64,000 nt of DNA, taken from NCBI GenBank assembly GCA_046760905.1, contig JBHIFB010000001.1, positions 47,515 through 111,514 of the forward strand, written 5' to 3'. Each line of letters starts with the position of its first letter. Positions within the stretch are counted from its first letter, which is position 1. Origin of the DNA: JBHIFB01 sp046760905 (lineage in GTDB: Bacteria > Gemmatimonadota > CAZMKB01). The position numbers and the translations under genes are program-made. Below, piece by piece: positions 56,245 through 64,000 of the stretch. The notes beneath the pieces are model-generated. The model had not been told where the DNA came from and did no database searches. It saw only the letters and a program-made list of their open reading frames with translations.

Positions 56245-57666
56245 ATGGTGAAGAACACATCGGCATCTCATACGTTAAATTGGAGCGGGTTGATTGAATC
56301 TCTGCTCCATGTGCTGGTCGGTGTAGTCCTCCTTATCACTTTTCTAAAGTTATCGAAGGCGACAGTGCTTGGGGGTGGTGCCGCCCTCGTCGTCATACTA
56401 CTTGTTCTGAAGAGAGCTGAGTACGGACTGTACTGTGCAGCCGCCACTATTCCGCTGGGAATGGCCGGGCCGATAGATTCCCTTCACGGTACACTGACCA
56501 TTACACGGCTTATTTTCTATCTAACAGCTGCCTCTTTTATCCTCAGATGTGCGGTGCGTCGAAAGGTGGAAGGGATACCCAGGGAGAAGAAGAATTCTGT
56601 ACTCCTCATACTCGCCCTCGTGATACTCCTCTCTGCTTTCACCGGCCTAAATTTTGCTGAGTCGGTAACCGGAATTTTCCACTATTACAGTTGTTTTCTC
56701 ATGTATATCATGGTCATTCTGCTGGTAAGAGATGAGATCACTTACAACAGAACCCTGCTCTTCGTGGTTTGCCCGCTCACCTTAGCCCTCATCCTTGGCA
56801 TCCTGTCCTACAATTTGAATCTGGGGTTTGCAGCGCGTTTTTCCGTTTCGGAGGCAAGGCGATTGACTTCGACTGAATTTCTAGGTCCGAACTCATTCGC
56901 CCTGTTGATTGTTTCGATCTTTCCATTCGCTGTCAATTCATACATCCATGAACGAGAGAAGTCGAAGAGATTCCTGTATTTGCTTTGGGCAGGGCTCCTT
57001 TTCTACGGCACCCTTCTCACTTATTCCAGAGCCTCAACGGTCACATTGATCATCGTGTCACTTATCATCCTTGCCCGATCCTTCGATCGGCTCAGCCGGC
57101 GGGAGATAGCAGGGTTTGCTGTGGCAGGCATCCTTATCCTGCTGCTTCTTCCAGGGCTCGTGTTCCAGAGGGTGGAATCGCTTTCGAGGGGGGAGGATGA
57201 TCCATCTCTCAGGTCACGGTTGTCATACCTGAAAGTCGGGTACGAGATATTCAAGGATCATCCTCTTCTGGGGGTGGGACCAAACAATTACAGGGTCGCA
57301 TATGCAAGCCCTCAGTATAAGAGTGCGGGCTATCTGTCCGAATCGAATCTTGAGGTCGGTCGTGAGCGGGGGAGAGTTGGAAGAGCAGCTCATAACATGT
57401 ACGCAGAATCCCTCAGCGAACTGGGCATTGTGGGATTCGCTCTGCTTCTCTATCTCTTCTATCTCGGCTGGAAGGATGTGAGGGCCGCCGAGCAGTTGTT
57501 CAGGAAGGCGAATGACGAGAAATCGTATCGGCTCACAAGCAGCCTGGAACTCGGATTCCTCGCCTTCCTATTAAATAGCTTTTTCCTCTCTTCCGGTTTC
57601 TTTCCCATCCTGTGGATTTTCCTCGGTCTGTCGAGTGCTTCTCTGGCCATTGCCAGGGGCAGGTAG
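56245..57666 (+). CDS. O-antigen ligase/polymerase (Wzy/WaaL family)
   Basis: A 473-aa polytopic protein with about eleven predicted transmembrane helices and a large periplasmic loop near the C-terminal third (about 310-380). The loop contains HPLLGVGPNNYRVAYA and RAAHNMYAESLSELGIVG. H-P-L-x-G-x-G and R-x-A-H-N are the Wzy_C/O-antigen ligase signatures. It polymerises or ligates repeat units at the periplasmic face. Its stop lies about 17 bp before the following GT4 gene. Confidence 0.9.
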   Translation: MVKNTSASHTLNWSGLIESLLHVLVGVVLLITFLKLSKATVLGGGAALVVILLVLKRAEYGLYCAAATIPLGMAGPIDSLHGTLTITRLIFYLTAASFILRCAVRRKVEGIPREKKNSVLLILALVILLSAFTGLNFAESVTGIFHYYSCFLMYIMVILLVRDEITYNRTLLFVVCPLTLALILGILSYNLNLGFAARFSVSEARRLTSTEFLGPNSFALLIVSIFPFAVNSYIHEREKSKRFLYLLWAGLLFYGTLLTYSRASTVTLIIVSLIILARSFDRLSRREIAGFAVAGILILLLLPGLVFQRVESLSRGEDDPSLRSRLSYLKVGYEIFKDHPLLGVGPNNYRVAYASPQYKSAGYLSESNLEVGRERGRVGRAAHNMYAESLSELGIVGFALLLYLFYLGWKDVRAAEQLFRKANDEKSYRLTSSLELGFLAFLLNSFFLSSGFFPILWIFLGLSSASLAIARGR

Positions 57667-57682
57667 TGAAAGGGGTAATGCG

Positions 57683-58825
57683 ATGAACAGGACTCCTCCC
57701 CATCCTGTCTTTCAACTCACCCATGTCATGGATAGGGGTGGTGGGGCTGAGGAGGTCGTAGCGAATATCGTGAGGAGACTTGACAGAAGGCTTTACCGGC
57801 CGATCGTCGGGTGTCTCTGGTGGGGTGGAACCTATGCCGAAGAGCTCAGGGAGGAGGGGATTGAGGTTTTCACCGTCGGCCAGAAGGAGATAGGGAAATG
57901 GAAATCACTGAGAAAATTGGTTGCATTTCTTCGGCGAGAGAGAGTTGTCATCGTTCACACCCATATGTTCATGTCGAACACGTGGGGGAGGATGGCGGCA
58001 CTTCTCGCAGGGGTACCTATCATCGTGGCCACGGAGCATCTTGTGAGGGAGTTTGTGAATCCAGTGAAACACTTCATCCCCGATCTTCTACTCTCCTGGG
58101 GCACCGACAGGATTACAACGGTGTCTGAGCGCGTCAGGCAGACTTACGTGAGAGGCAGCGGGATTCGAGGTGCGAAGATAGAGACGATATACAATGGGAT
58201 AGATCTCGAGAAGTTCAATATAAGGGCTGGTGTTGAGGCGCTCCGCAATGAACTGTGTCTCGATGGGAACAGGCCTGTGATAGGCGTGGTAGCCAGGTTT
58301 GTTGAGCAGAAGGGGCACATTTATCTCCTCGAGGCTGCCAGGGAGGTGGTGAAGAAGTTCCCGAACGCCCGTTTTCTACTCCTGGGAGATGGGCCATTGA
58401 AAAACAAACTTATCCAGCTGGCGGAGGGATTCGGGATCCTTGATAATATAATTTTCGCCGGAATACGACATGATATGCCCGAGATATATCCGTTGATGGA
58501 TATCTCCGTTCTCGCCTCGCTCGCCGAGGGATTCTCCATCACCGTCCTTGAGTCGATGGCCTCAGGGGTCCCGGTGGTTGTGACCGACGTCGGCGGGAAT
58601 GGCGAGATCGTGATAGAGGGTGTGAATGGATATCTGGTCCCGCCGAAGGCACCGGCTGAACTCGCTGAGAAAATGATACTTCTCCTGAAGGATCCTGAGA
58701 AGAGGCGGAGGATGGGAAGGGCGGCGAGGCAAAGAGTGGTGGATGGAGGATTCACCGTTGTGAAGTTCGTGGAGAACATAGAGGCGCTCTATGGGAGGCT
58801 GCTCAGACAGAAGAGAATCACCTGA
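57683..58825 (+). CDS. Glycosyltransferase family 4
   Basis: A 380-aa GT-B enzyme. The N-terminal part starts QLTHVMDRGGGAEEVVANIVRRL and contains VVIVHTHMFMSN. The C-terminal GT4 part has IGVVARFVEQKGHIYLL, LLLGDGPLKNKL, IIFAGIRHDMPEIY and the E-x7-E motif in LAEGFSITVLESMASGVPVV. Adds a sugar to the repeat unit. The start at 57683 (AAAGGGG upstream) is chosen because the longer reading overlaps the ligase gene. Confidence 0.92.
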   Translation: MNRTPPHPVFQLTHVMDRGGGAEEVVANIVRRLDRRLYRPIVGCLWWGGTYAEELREEGIEVFTVGQKEIGKWKSLRKLVAFLRRERVVIVHTHMFMSNTWGRMAALLAGVPIIVATEHLVREFVNPVKHFIPDLLLSWGTDRITTVSERVRQTYVRGSGIRGAKIETIYNGIDLEKFNIRAGVEALRNELCLDGNRPVIGVVARFVEQKGHIYLLEAAREVVKKFPNARFLLLGDGPLKNKLIQLAEGFGILDNIIFAGIRHDMPEIYPLMDISVLASLAEGFSITVLESMASGVPVVVTDVGGNGEIVIEGVNGYLVPPKAPAELAEKMILLLKDPEKRRRMGRAARQRVVDGGFTVVKFVENIEALYGRLLRQKRIT

Positions 58826-60041
58826 CGTTAAGATAGCCTATATATTCGGGGGCTTCCCCTATTATTCTCAAACCTTCAATATGGAGGAGATACGGGGACT
58901 CATCGAGAAGGGGCTGGAAGTGCTCGTATTCTCCGTCATAAGGCCCCGCGGTTATCAGAGTATGATATCACATTCATCATTCAGGATGCTTGAGGATGCA
59001 ATCATCTATTGCCCCTCTCCATTCTCATTAGGCTTCATGAAAAGCCAGGCATACTACCTCACTCGAAAGCCCCACCTCTACCTCTGGCTCTACATATATA
59101 TCGCTCTGCGCCATGGAAGGAAGGTCATGACGATGCTCAAGACCTTACTATTCCTACCGGTGGCATTCCACTATGCCAGGCTTATTGAGGAGCATGGAGT
59201 GAGCCTGGTTCACGCAGGGATGTCGCGATACGCCGCAACTTATGCGCTGATAATCTCCCGGATCACCGGGCTTCCCTTCAGTTTCACAATGCACGGGCCG
59301 AAATCTTTCTTGCGGGGGGCGATGCATCGCGAGAAAATGAAACGTGCACGGTTCGTGACAACCATATCAGAATTCAACCGGAATCTGTTAGGGGAATACA
59401 CCGATGGGGCCGGACTGGAAAAGATCCATGTGATACGAGTTGGAATAGACATCGATAAGTTCCCTTTCAGACATCCATCCGGAAAAACAAACGGCTTGTC
59501 CGTACTTTCCGTCGCCAGGCTGGACATGGACAAGGGTCTCGACTACTTGATAAGGGCGGTAGCCGGTCTGCAGGGAAAGATTGAAGGGCTTTCACTAACA
59601 CTGGTGGGAGATGGTCCGGCGAGGGGTTATCTTGAGCAGCTGACTGGTGAGCTCGGAGTGAGGTCGAAAGTACATTTCGCAGGGGCACTTGAACATGATG
59701 AAGTGGTGAAGGAATACCGGAAAGCCGACGCATTCGTTCTTCCCAGCTTCTGGGAAGGGATTCCTGTTGTTTTGATAGAGGCAATGGCCTCGGGAGTCCC
59801 TGTAGTGGCTACCAGAATAACAGGAATCCCCGAGCTCATCTCCGACGGTCAGAACGGGATACTCGTCAGGGCGGGAGAGAGCGAGGCACTGGCCAGTGCT
59901 CTTCTTACACTCTATGAGAATCCCTCGCTCAGGGAGAGGTTCTCGCTGAGCTCGAGGAAGAAAGTGGAAGAAGAGTACAGTGTCACAAAGAGGACCGAGA
60001 AGCTGTATGCGCTTTTTACAACCTGCGGCAGGAGGGAGTGA
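58791..60041 (+). CDS. Glycosyltransferase family 4
   Basis: A 416-aa GT-B enzyme, paralogous in type to the preceding gene: YIFGGFPYYSQTFNMEEI at the N-terminus, TMHGPKSFLRG and the GT4 C-terminal part (LSVARLDMDKGLDYLI, LTLVGDGPARGYL, FVLPSFWEGIPVVLIEAMAS with E-x7-E). The ATG at 58791 overlaps the previous gene by 35 bp; no better start is present before the conserved first strand. It overlaps the GT2 gene by 4 bp downstream. Confidence 0.9.
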   Translation: MGGCSDRRESPDVKIAYIFGGFPYYSQTFNMEEIRGLIEKGLEVLVFSVIRPRGYQSMISHSSFRMLEDAIIYCPSPFSLGFMKSQAYYLTRKPHLYLWLYIYIALRHGRKVMTMLKTLLFLPVAFHYARLIEEHGVSLVHAGMSRYAATYALIISRITGLPFSFTMHGPKSFLRGAMHREKMKRARFVTTISEFNRNLLGEYTDGAGLEKIHVIRVGIDIDKFPFRHPSGKTNGLSVLSVARLDMDKGLDYLIRAVAGLQGKIEGLSLTLVGDGPARGYLEQLTGELGVRSKVHFAGALEHDEVVKEYRKADAFVLPSFWEGIPVVLIEAMASGVPVVATRITGIPELISDGQNGILVRAGESEALASALLTLYENPSLRERFSLSSRKKVEEEYSVTKRTEKLYALFTTCGRRE

Positions 60042-61222
60042 GACAGTCGATGAACGAGGGATTACAACCGCTGTTACTCGAGACCATTTTCTGGATTCTT
60101 GTAGCATTCGTTCTTTACACATACTTCGGATACCCCCTGCTGGTGTTTTCACTGTCCAGGTTCCGGAGATCGAAAGATCGAGGTGGAGAGGGGTATGTAA
60201 CGGGGGTCACCATACTTGTGCCGGCATTCAACGAAGAGAGTGTAATAGAGAGAAAGATACAGAGTTGCCTGGATCTCGATTACCCTGAGGCTCTCTTGAG
60301 GGTGCTGGTTGTCTCGGACGGCTCCACCGATCGTACAGTCGAAATCGCAAGGAAGTATGAAGGCGAACGCGTGAAGGTGATCGACTACCCCGAGAACAGG
60401 GGAAAGAACGAGGCCCTGAACAGCGCTATGAAACAGGTCAAAAGCGAGATCAGCGTTATCTCTGACGCGAGTGTCCTCCTCGAGAGGGATTCGTTGAAAA
60501 TCCTTATAAGAAATTTCGCTGACGGGGGAATCGGTGGTGTCTGGGGAAAGAAGATTTATAGGAATGTCTCGCAAACGGCCGGTGGTGAAGGAGAGGCTGC
60601 TTACCTCAGTTATGGTAATTTCGTCAAAAGGTGTGAGTCGAGGCTCGGAAGCATAGTTTCCGCAGAAGGTTCGCTGTTCGCATATCGCACCGAACTTTAT
60701 GAGGAGCTTCCCTCCGGGGTGGCAGATGATTTCCTGCTCTCGACTGTGATCGTCAGGAAGGGCTTCAGGATAGAGTATGAGGATAAAGCTCGTTCATATG
60801 AAGAAACCACGCCTACAAACAAAGGCGAGTTCAGGAGGAAATCCCGGATCATCCAGCAGGCTGTGAAAGGAATTTACCTTTCGAGGGATCTCCTGAACCC
60901 GATCCGGGCCGGCTTCTACTCCATACAGCTACTCACGGTCAAGGTCTTCCGGAGGCTTGTTTCTGTGGCACTGCCACCCATCATCGTTCTTATCATTGCG
61001 CTTTCGGGCACTTCCCCATTTTATGCCATTCTGTTCTATGCCGTCCTTCTTTTCTTACTGCTCGCTTTCGCGGGGAGTATACTCCCACCTCGCAAGAGTA
61101 GTTCCCGGCTCTTCTCAATCCCTTTCTACATCTGTCTCGTCAATCTGGCTGCAATCCACGGTTTCATAGGTTTTCTCAGGGGCAGGGACGTAGCGCGATG
61201 GAAACCGACCGAAAGGATGTAG
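60038..61222 (+). CDS. Glycosyltransferase family 2, membrane-bound
   Basis: A 394-aa GT-A enzyme like processive or EpsH/IcaA-type transferases. One N-terminal transmembrane helix (IFWILVAFVLYTYFG) is followed by a catalytic domain with VTILVPAFNEESVIERKI, the DGSTDRT and acidic DASV motifs, ADDFLL and a RKSRIIQQ segment (Q-x-x-R-W equivalent with R/Q). Two or three C-terminal helices follow. Start either GTG 60038 (overlapping the GT4 stop) or ATG 60050. Extends a sugar chain or primes a lipid carrier. Confidence 0.9.
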   Translation: MRQSMNEGLQPLLLETIFWILVAFVLYTYFGYPLLVFSLSRFRRSKDRGGEGYVTGVTILVPAFNEESVIERKIQSCLDLDYPEALLRVLVVSDGSTDRTVEIARKYEGERVKVIDYPENRGKNEALNSAMKQVKSEISVISDASVLLERDSLKILIRNFADGGIGGVWGKKIYRNVSQTAGGEGEAAYLSYGNFVKRCESRLGSIVSAEGSLFAYRTELYEELPSGVADDFLLSTVIVRKGFRIEYEDKARSYEETTPTNKGEFRRKSRIIQQAVKGIYLSRDLLNPIRAGFYSIQLLTVKVFRRLVSVALPPIIVLIIALSGTSPFYAILFYAVLLFLLLAFAGSILPPRKSSSRLFSIPFYICLVNLAAIHGFIGFLRGRDVARWKPTERM

Positions 61223-61223
61223 C

Positions 61224-61880
61224 ATGAAGGATAATGAACACAAGAGTCTGAGACGGAAAATCAAGGGCAAGGGATTGGGCCCTCTGTTGAGACAGGCAAT
61301 CTCGGTTCTGAAATCGAAAGTATACCTTCACCTGAAACTATACGTGATCATCCATGACCTCGGGGGACAGATACCTGAATTCAATCCTCCGCAAGGATAC
61401 ATCTTAAAGGAATTGAGCAGGGATGAGATGGATATGCTTCTTCCGCTCGTGAGCGGAAGCAGGGTCAGGAAGTACAGGAACCGGATTGATCAAGGTATGC
61501 ACTGCTTTGCAATGATGCGAAACGGCACGGTGACGAATTTCTTATGGTGCTCAACATCAGATGTGGTGGATGATATTCTTGGCATTCGAATACCTGTCGG
61601 AGGTGGTGAAGCTTATTCTTTCGATACGGTGACCAGACCAGAATTCAGGCACAGGGGCCTTTTCTTCTGCCTTCTCATATACCATCTCCATGTGTTGAAA
61701 TCGATGGGTATGCTCCGGGGTATCGCAGTACACAACGCTCAAGACATGCTGAAAGTTTATCCGAGATACAAGAAAGCCGGCATACCTGTTCAAATAATCA
61801 AGGTCATACGTTTCAGGAGATTATTACTCTGGACGAATGAGCACTGGGAAACCTTCGACGGCCATCTCGTCCTCAAATAG
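61224..61880 (+). CDS. GNAT-like acyltransferase
   Basis: A 218-aa protein. The C-terminal two thirds look like a GNAT domain: GEAYSFDTVTRPEFRHRGLFFCLLIYHLHVLKSMG carries the R-x-R-G acetyl-CoA loop (RHRG), then the A-V-H-N-A-Q strand and a FRR end. It starts 1 bp after the GT2 stop. Second GNAT protein of the operon; a sugar acylation role is inferred from position. Confidence 0.75.
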   Translation: MKDNEHKSLRRKIKGKGLGPLLRQAISVLKSKVYLHLKLYVIIHDLGGQIPEFNPPQGYILKELSRDEMDMLLPLVSGSRVRKYRNRIDQGMHCFAMMRNGTVTNFLWCSTSDVVDDILGIRIPVGGGEAYSFDTVTRPEFRHRGLFFCLLIYHLHVLKSMGMLRGIAVHNAQDMLKVYPRYKKAGIPVQIIKVIRFRRLLLWTNEHWETFDGHLVLK

Positions 61881-61904
61881 GATGACGGAGTTGGAGACAC
61901 GCAC

Positions 61905-63797
61905 ATGAGGGGATCTAAAAACAGTGAAAATGGCATGAGACAGTGGCTAGGTTGGTCTGCTTTTGTCGGTTTTACAGGCCTGGGTCTCATAGTCGGTTCT
62001 TCCGTATATTATCTCACGGTCAAGCTAAATCCTCACCTAGCCCGGGGCTTTGCAAATCCATTCATTCTCTACCTATACTCGACTCTGTTTTATGGTATAA
62101 TCGGTTCCGCCGTCGGTTTGCTTCTGGGTCTATTGTTCTGGAAATTCGTCTCCGGCACCGGCTCAATTAGGAGGGTCAGGTTGCTCAAAGGAGTGATTAT
62201 GGCGCTCCTTGTTTTAGGCCCTATCGGATGGACGGTTTCTACTTCGCAAGTCTCCCTATCTCTTTACACATTGAAGGGGAAATTACTGCACATGTCAGGC
62301 TTGTGGACATCCATCTGCGTGATCGCTGTGTTGATGCTTCTCATTATTTTCGGATACGCCATAGTGGGTCAACTTTCGAAGATTCCGCGACCACCGCGGC
62401 TGCTTCTTGCGATATACCCGCTCACCTTTCTTCTGACCCTTGCCTTCATCAAGGGATTCTACGACGGTTCACTAAGAGGTACGCTCAGAGCAGCTGATGT
62501 GGATTACGGCATCCGTGGTAGCGGAATAAAGTTTATAATTATAGGCCTCGACTGTGCCGATTGGGATGTGATAGACCCTCTGGCGAAAGAAGGAAAACTT
62601 CCCGCCTTGTCAAGACTCAGAGAGGAGGGGGTTTCCGCTGACCTTAGAACTATGATCCCCACGCTCTCCCCAAGCCTCTGGACCAGTATCTCGACTGGTA
62701 TGAGCCCTGAGAAACATGGAGTCAGAAACTTCTATATCACGTCCTTGCCGTTTACGACTGTTCCAATAAGGCTTTTTCCGGGAGGGTTCGGGCTCAACTT
62801 CAGGATCATACCGTTTTTAAACAACAGCGGCTTGGCACCTGGACTGATCAGGATGAATACGAGTAACATGAAAGGTAGTCCCGACATCTGGAATATCTTC
62901 AGCAGATTCAACCAAAGAGTGGGCGTAATCGATTACATGATCACCTGGCCGGCCGAGGAGATAAACGGCTTCATGGTGTCGGATCTGCTGCTCAGATACG
63001 TGCATGAATTTGGGCTCGAAGGTATCGATGACGCAAAGGGGCTGTTTTACCCGCAGGAGCTAGCCGTCGATTTGAGGGAGATCCTCGAAGGCATCGTTCC
63101 AGGGAGGATTAATCTGGATCACATCAGGGGCAAGCTCGTGTCGGGCAATTGTGAATTGAGCGAGCAGGATCCTTATGTGAAACTGTTGACCAAGAAACTC
63201 TGGAGAGACGAATCCCTCTGGGCTCTATGCAGGGAGCTATACCATAGGTATGAGCCCGATCTCCTTGTGAACTACACCTCGGCAATAGATGGAACGAACC
63301 ATGTCTTCGGGAAATTCATCTACACCGGCGAGGGAGCGGGAACGCAGTGGGAATGCTTCAATGAAGTGCTCAGCCGGTGGTACCAGTACGAAGATGCCAG
63401 GATTCTGGAGCTTATGGAAATGGCCGATGATAGTACATGTATCATTGTCCTTTCGGATCATGGATGGGACGAAGAAAAGGGTCATCATGAAAACGGTCCG
63501 GAAGGAATTCTCATCATGTGGGGGGCAGGAGTGAAGAAGGGTGTCAGGCTGGAAAGTGCCGGGCTAATGGACGTGGTACCTACAGTATTGTCGCTTGCAG
63601 GATATCCCGTGGCACGGGATATGGAGGGAGAGATTCTTGAGGAGGCTATACGGGAAGAGATCCTCGAACAGTTCCCTCCATGTTACGTGCAATCCTATGC
63701 GGAGGAAGAGGTCGGGCAGCGACAGCCCGTCCGTATGGACCCTGTTATCGACAGGCAGATACGTGAGGAACTCGAAGCCCTCGGCTACATCAAGTGA
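61905..63797 (+). CDS. Membrane-anchored type I phosphodiesterase/alkaline phosphatase superfamily protein
   Basis: A 630-aa protein with about five N-terminal transmembrane helices (to about residue 185). The catalytic domain has Asp216 in IIIGLDCADWDVIDPL; the nucleophile position is Ser255 (IPTLSPSLWTSISTG), followed by PEKHGVRNFYIT, VLSDHGWDEEKGHH and MDVVPTVLSLAGYPVARDMEGE. It is similar in layout to the 38837-40744 protein and ends LEALGYIK. Last gene of the operon in the window. Probably acts on a polysaccharide-linked phosphodiester; no formylglycine motif. Confidence 0.82.
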   Translation: MRGSKNSENGMRQWLGWSAFVGFTGLGLIVGSSVYYLTVKLNPHLARGFANPFILYLYSTLFYGIIGSAVGLLLGLLFWKFVSGTGSIRRVRLLKGVIMALLVLGPIGWTVSTSQVSLSLYTLKGKLLHMSGLWTSICVIAVLMLLIIFGYAIVGQLSKIPRPPRLLLAIYPLTFLLTLAFIKGFYDGSLRGTLRAADVDYGIRGSGIKFIIIGLDCADWDVIDPLAKEGKLPALSRLREEGVSADLRTMIPTLSPSLWTSISTGMSPEKHGVRNFYITSLPFTTVPIRLFPGGFGLNFRIIPFLNNSGLAPGLIRMNTSNMKGSPDIWNIFSRFNQRVGVIDYMITWPAEEINGFMVSDLLLRYVHEFGLEGIDDAKGLFYPQELAVDLREILEGIVPGRINLDHIRGKLVSGNCELSEQDPYVKLLTKKLWRDESLWALCRELYHRYEPDLLVNYTSAIDGTNHVFGKFIYTGEGAGTQWECFNEVLSRWYQYEDARILELMEMADDSTCIIVLSDHGWDEEKGHHENGPEGILIMWGAGVKKGVRLESAGLMDVVPTVLSLAGYPVARDMEGEILEEAIREEILEQFPPCYVQSYAEEEVGQRQPVRMDPVIDRQIREELEALGYIK

Positions 63798-63900
63798 AAC
63801 CCATCACTGCCTTCTTGTAATGATCCCCAAAAGTCAAGGCTGATTCTTTGTGCACTTTCCCCAGAAATTTGAAATTTCTTTCTGTAACTGTTCGAATAAG

Positions 63901-63937
63901 TGGAAGTTAGAGTTCAGCTTAACTGGAACTTAGAGTT
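63901..63937. repeat. Two short direct repeats in the AT-rich tail
   Basis: TGGAAGTTAGAGTT (63901-63914) and TGGAACTTAGAGTT (63924-63937) differ at one base and are spaced 23 bp apart (two helical turns). They lie downstream of the exopolysaccharide operon. Could be operators of a gene beyond the window or chance. Confidence 0.4.
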
Positions 63938-64000
63938 GTTTCGTTGAATTCTTTTCCTTCAAAGACATCCTGTAACATATGAGCTCCTTTCAGTCTCCTC

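Noticed and set aside
63914..63979. 21-codon minus-strand frame with a good AAGGAG site
   Set aside because: Very short, no recognisable product and overlaps the direct repeats; not enough support for a gene.

Overview
The window reads as a contiguous piece of chromosome from an uncultured bacterium. GC content is moderate (near half by eye, not computed), coding density is high, and genes are packed in translationally coupled operons. Core bacterial genes are present (eno, ftsB-like, rpsT, panD, rsmI, thiL, an initiator tRNA with encoded CCA). So are families common in FCB-group and related candidate phyla: a DUF4175 protein beside a TPR protein and a secreted 'asparagine synthetase B'-type protein, a two-component-type propeller protein, AmmeMemoRadiSam B, a Mut7-C protein, and many alkaline-phosphatase-superfamily proteins ending in an LGY tail. 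The phylum is an inference; no rRNA is present.

Layout. 1-2.6 kb: the 5' part of a B12-binding radical SAM gene (minus), an AT-rich divergent promoter region, an XRE/S24-fold regulator lacking the catalytic serine, and a small lipoprotein. 2.8-20.6 kb: a long minus-strand series, rsmI, DUF4175, TPR, GATase-like secreted protein, panD, DUF5658, Mut7-C, zinc ribbon, Memo B, HAD, nnrD, propeller, thiL, eno, ftsB, tRNA-fMet and a YkuD L,D-transpeptidase. 20.6-24 kb: YbjQ, a zinc-finger protein, rpsT with a near-consensus promoter, a class II aldolase and an unknown membrane protein. 24.1-32.4 kb: one minus-strand operon with archaeal-type HMG-CoA synthase, thiolase and DUF35 protein followed by methylcrotonyl-CoA carboxylase (beta, alpha, biotin carrier) and methylglutaconyl-CoA hydratase. 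Together these link acetyl-CoA and methylcrotonyl-CoA, in either direction.

32.4-50 kb is an accessory surface region. It begins with a ~145-bp highly structured palindromic element, then a GH-A clan hydrolase, a sulfatase-like protein, an arylsulfotransferase-like lipoprotein, a methyltransferase, two more alkaline-phosphatase-superfamily membrane proteins, a glycosyltransferase, a Wzz-like chain-length protein with two tiny membrane proteins, a lone molybdopterin oxidoreductase and a SurA/PpiC-type lipoprotein. 50.2-63.8 kb is a large plus-strand exopolysaccharide operon: Wza-like, Wzz/Wzc-like without kinase, GNAT, GH5, polysaccharide deacetylase, Wzy/O-antigen ligase, two GT4, GT2, GNAT and an alkaline-phosphatase-superfamily protein.

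The clearest regulatory observation is a pair of sigma-54 (-24/-12) promoters, one in front of each polysaccharide co-polymerase operon (minus strand near 44.2 kb, plus strand near 50.2 kb), each with a 17-bp dyad upstream. The most interesting metabolic observation is the fused HMG-CoA/methylcrotonyl-CoA operon. I saw no CRISPR array, insertion sequence, prophage or recognisable defence system.
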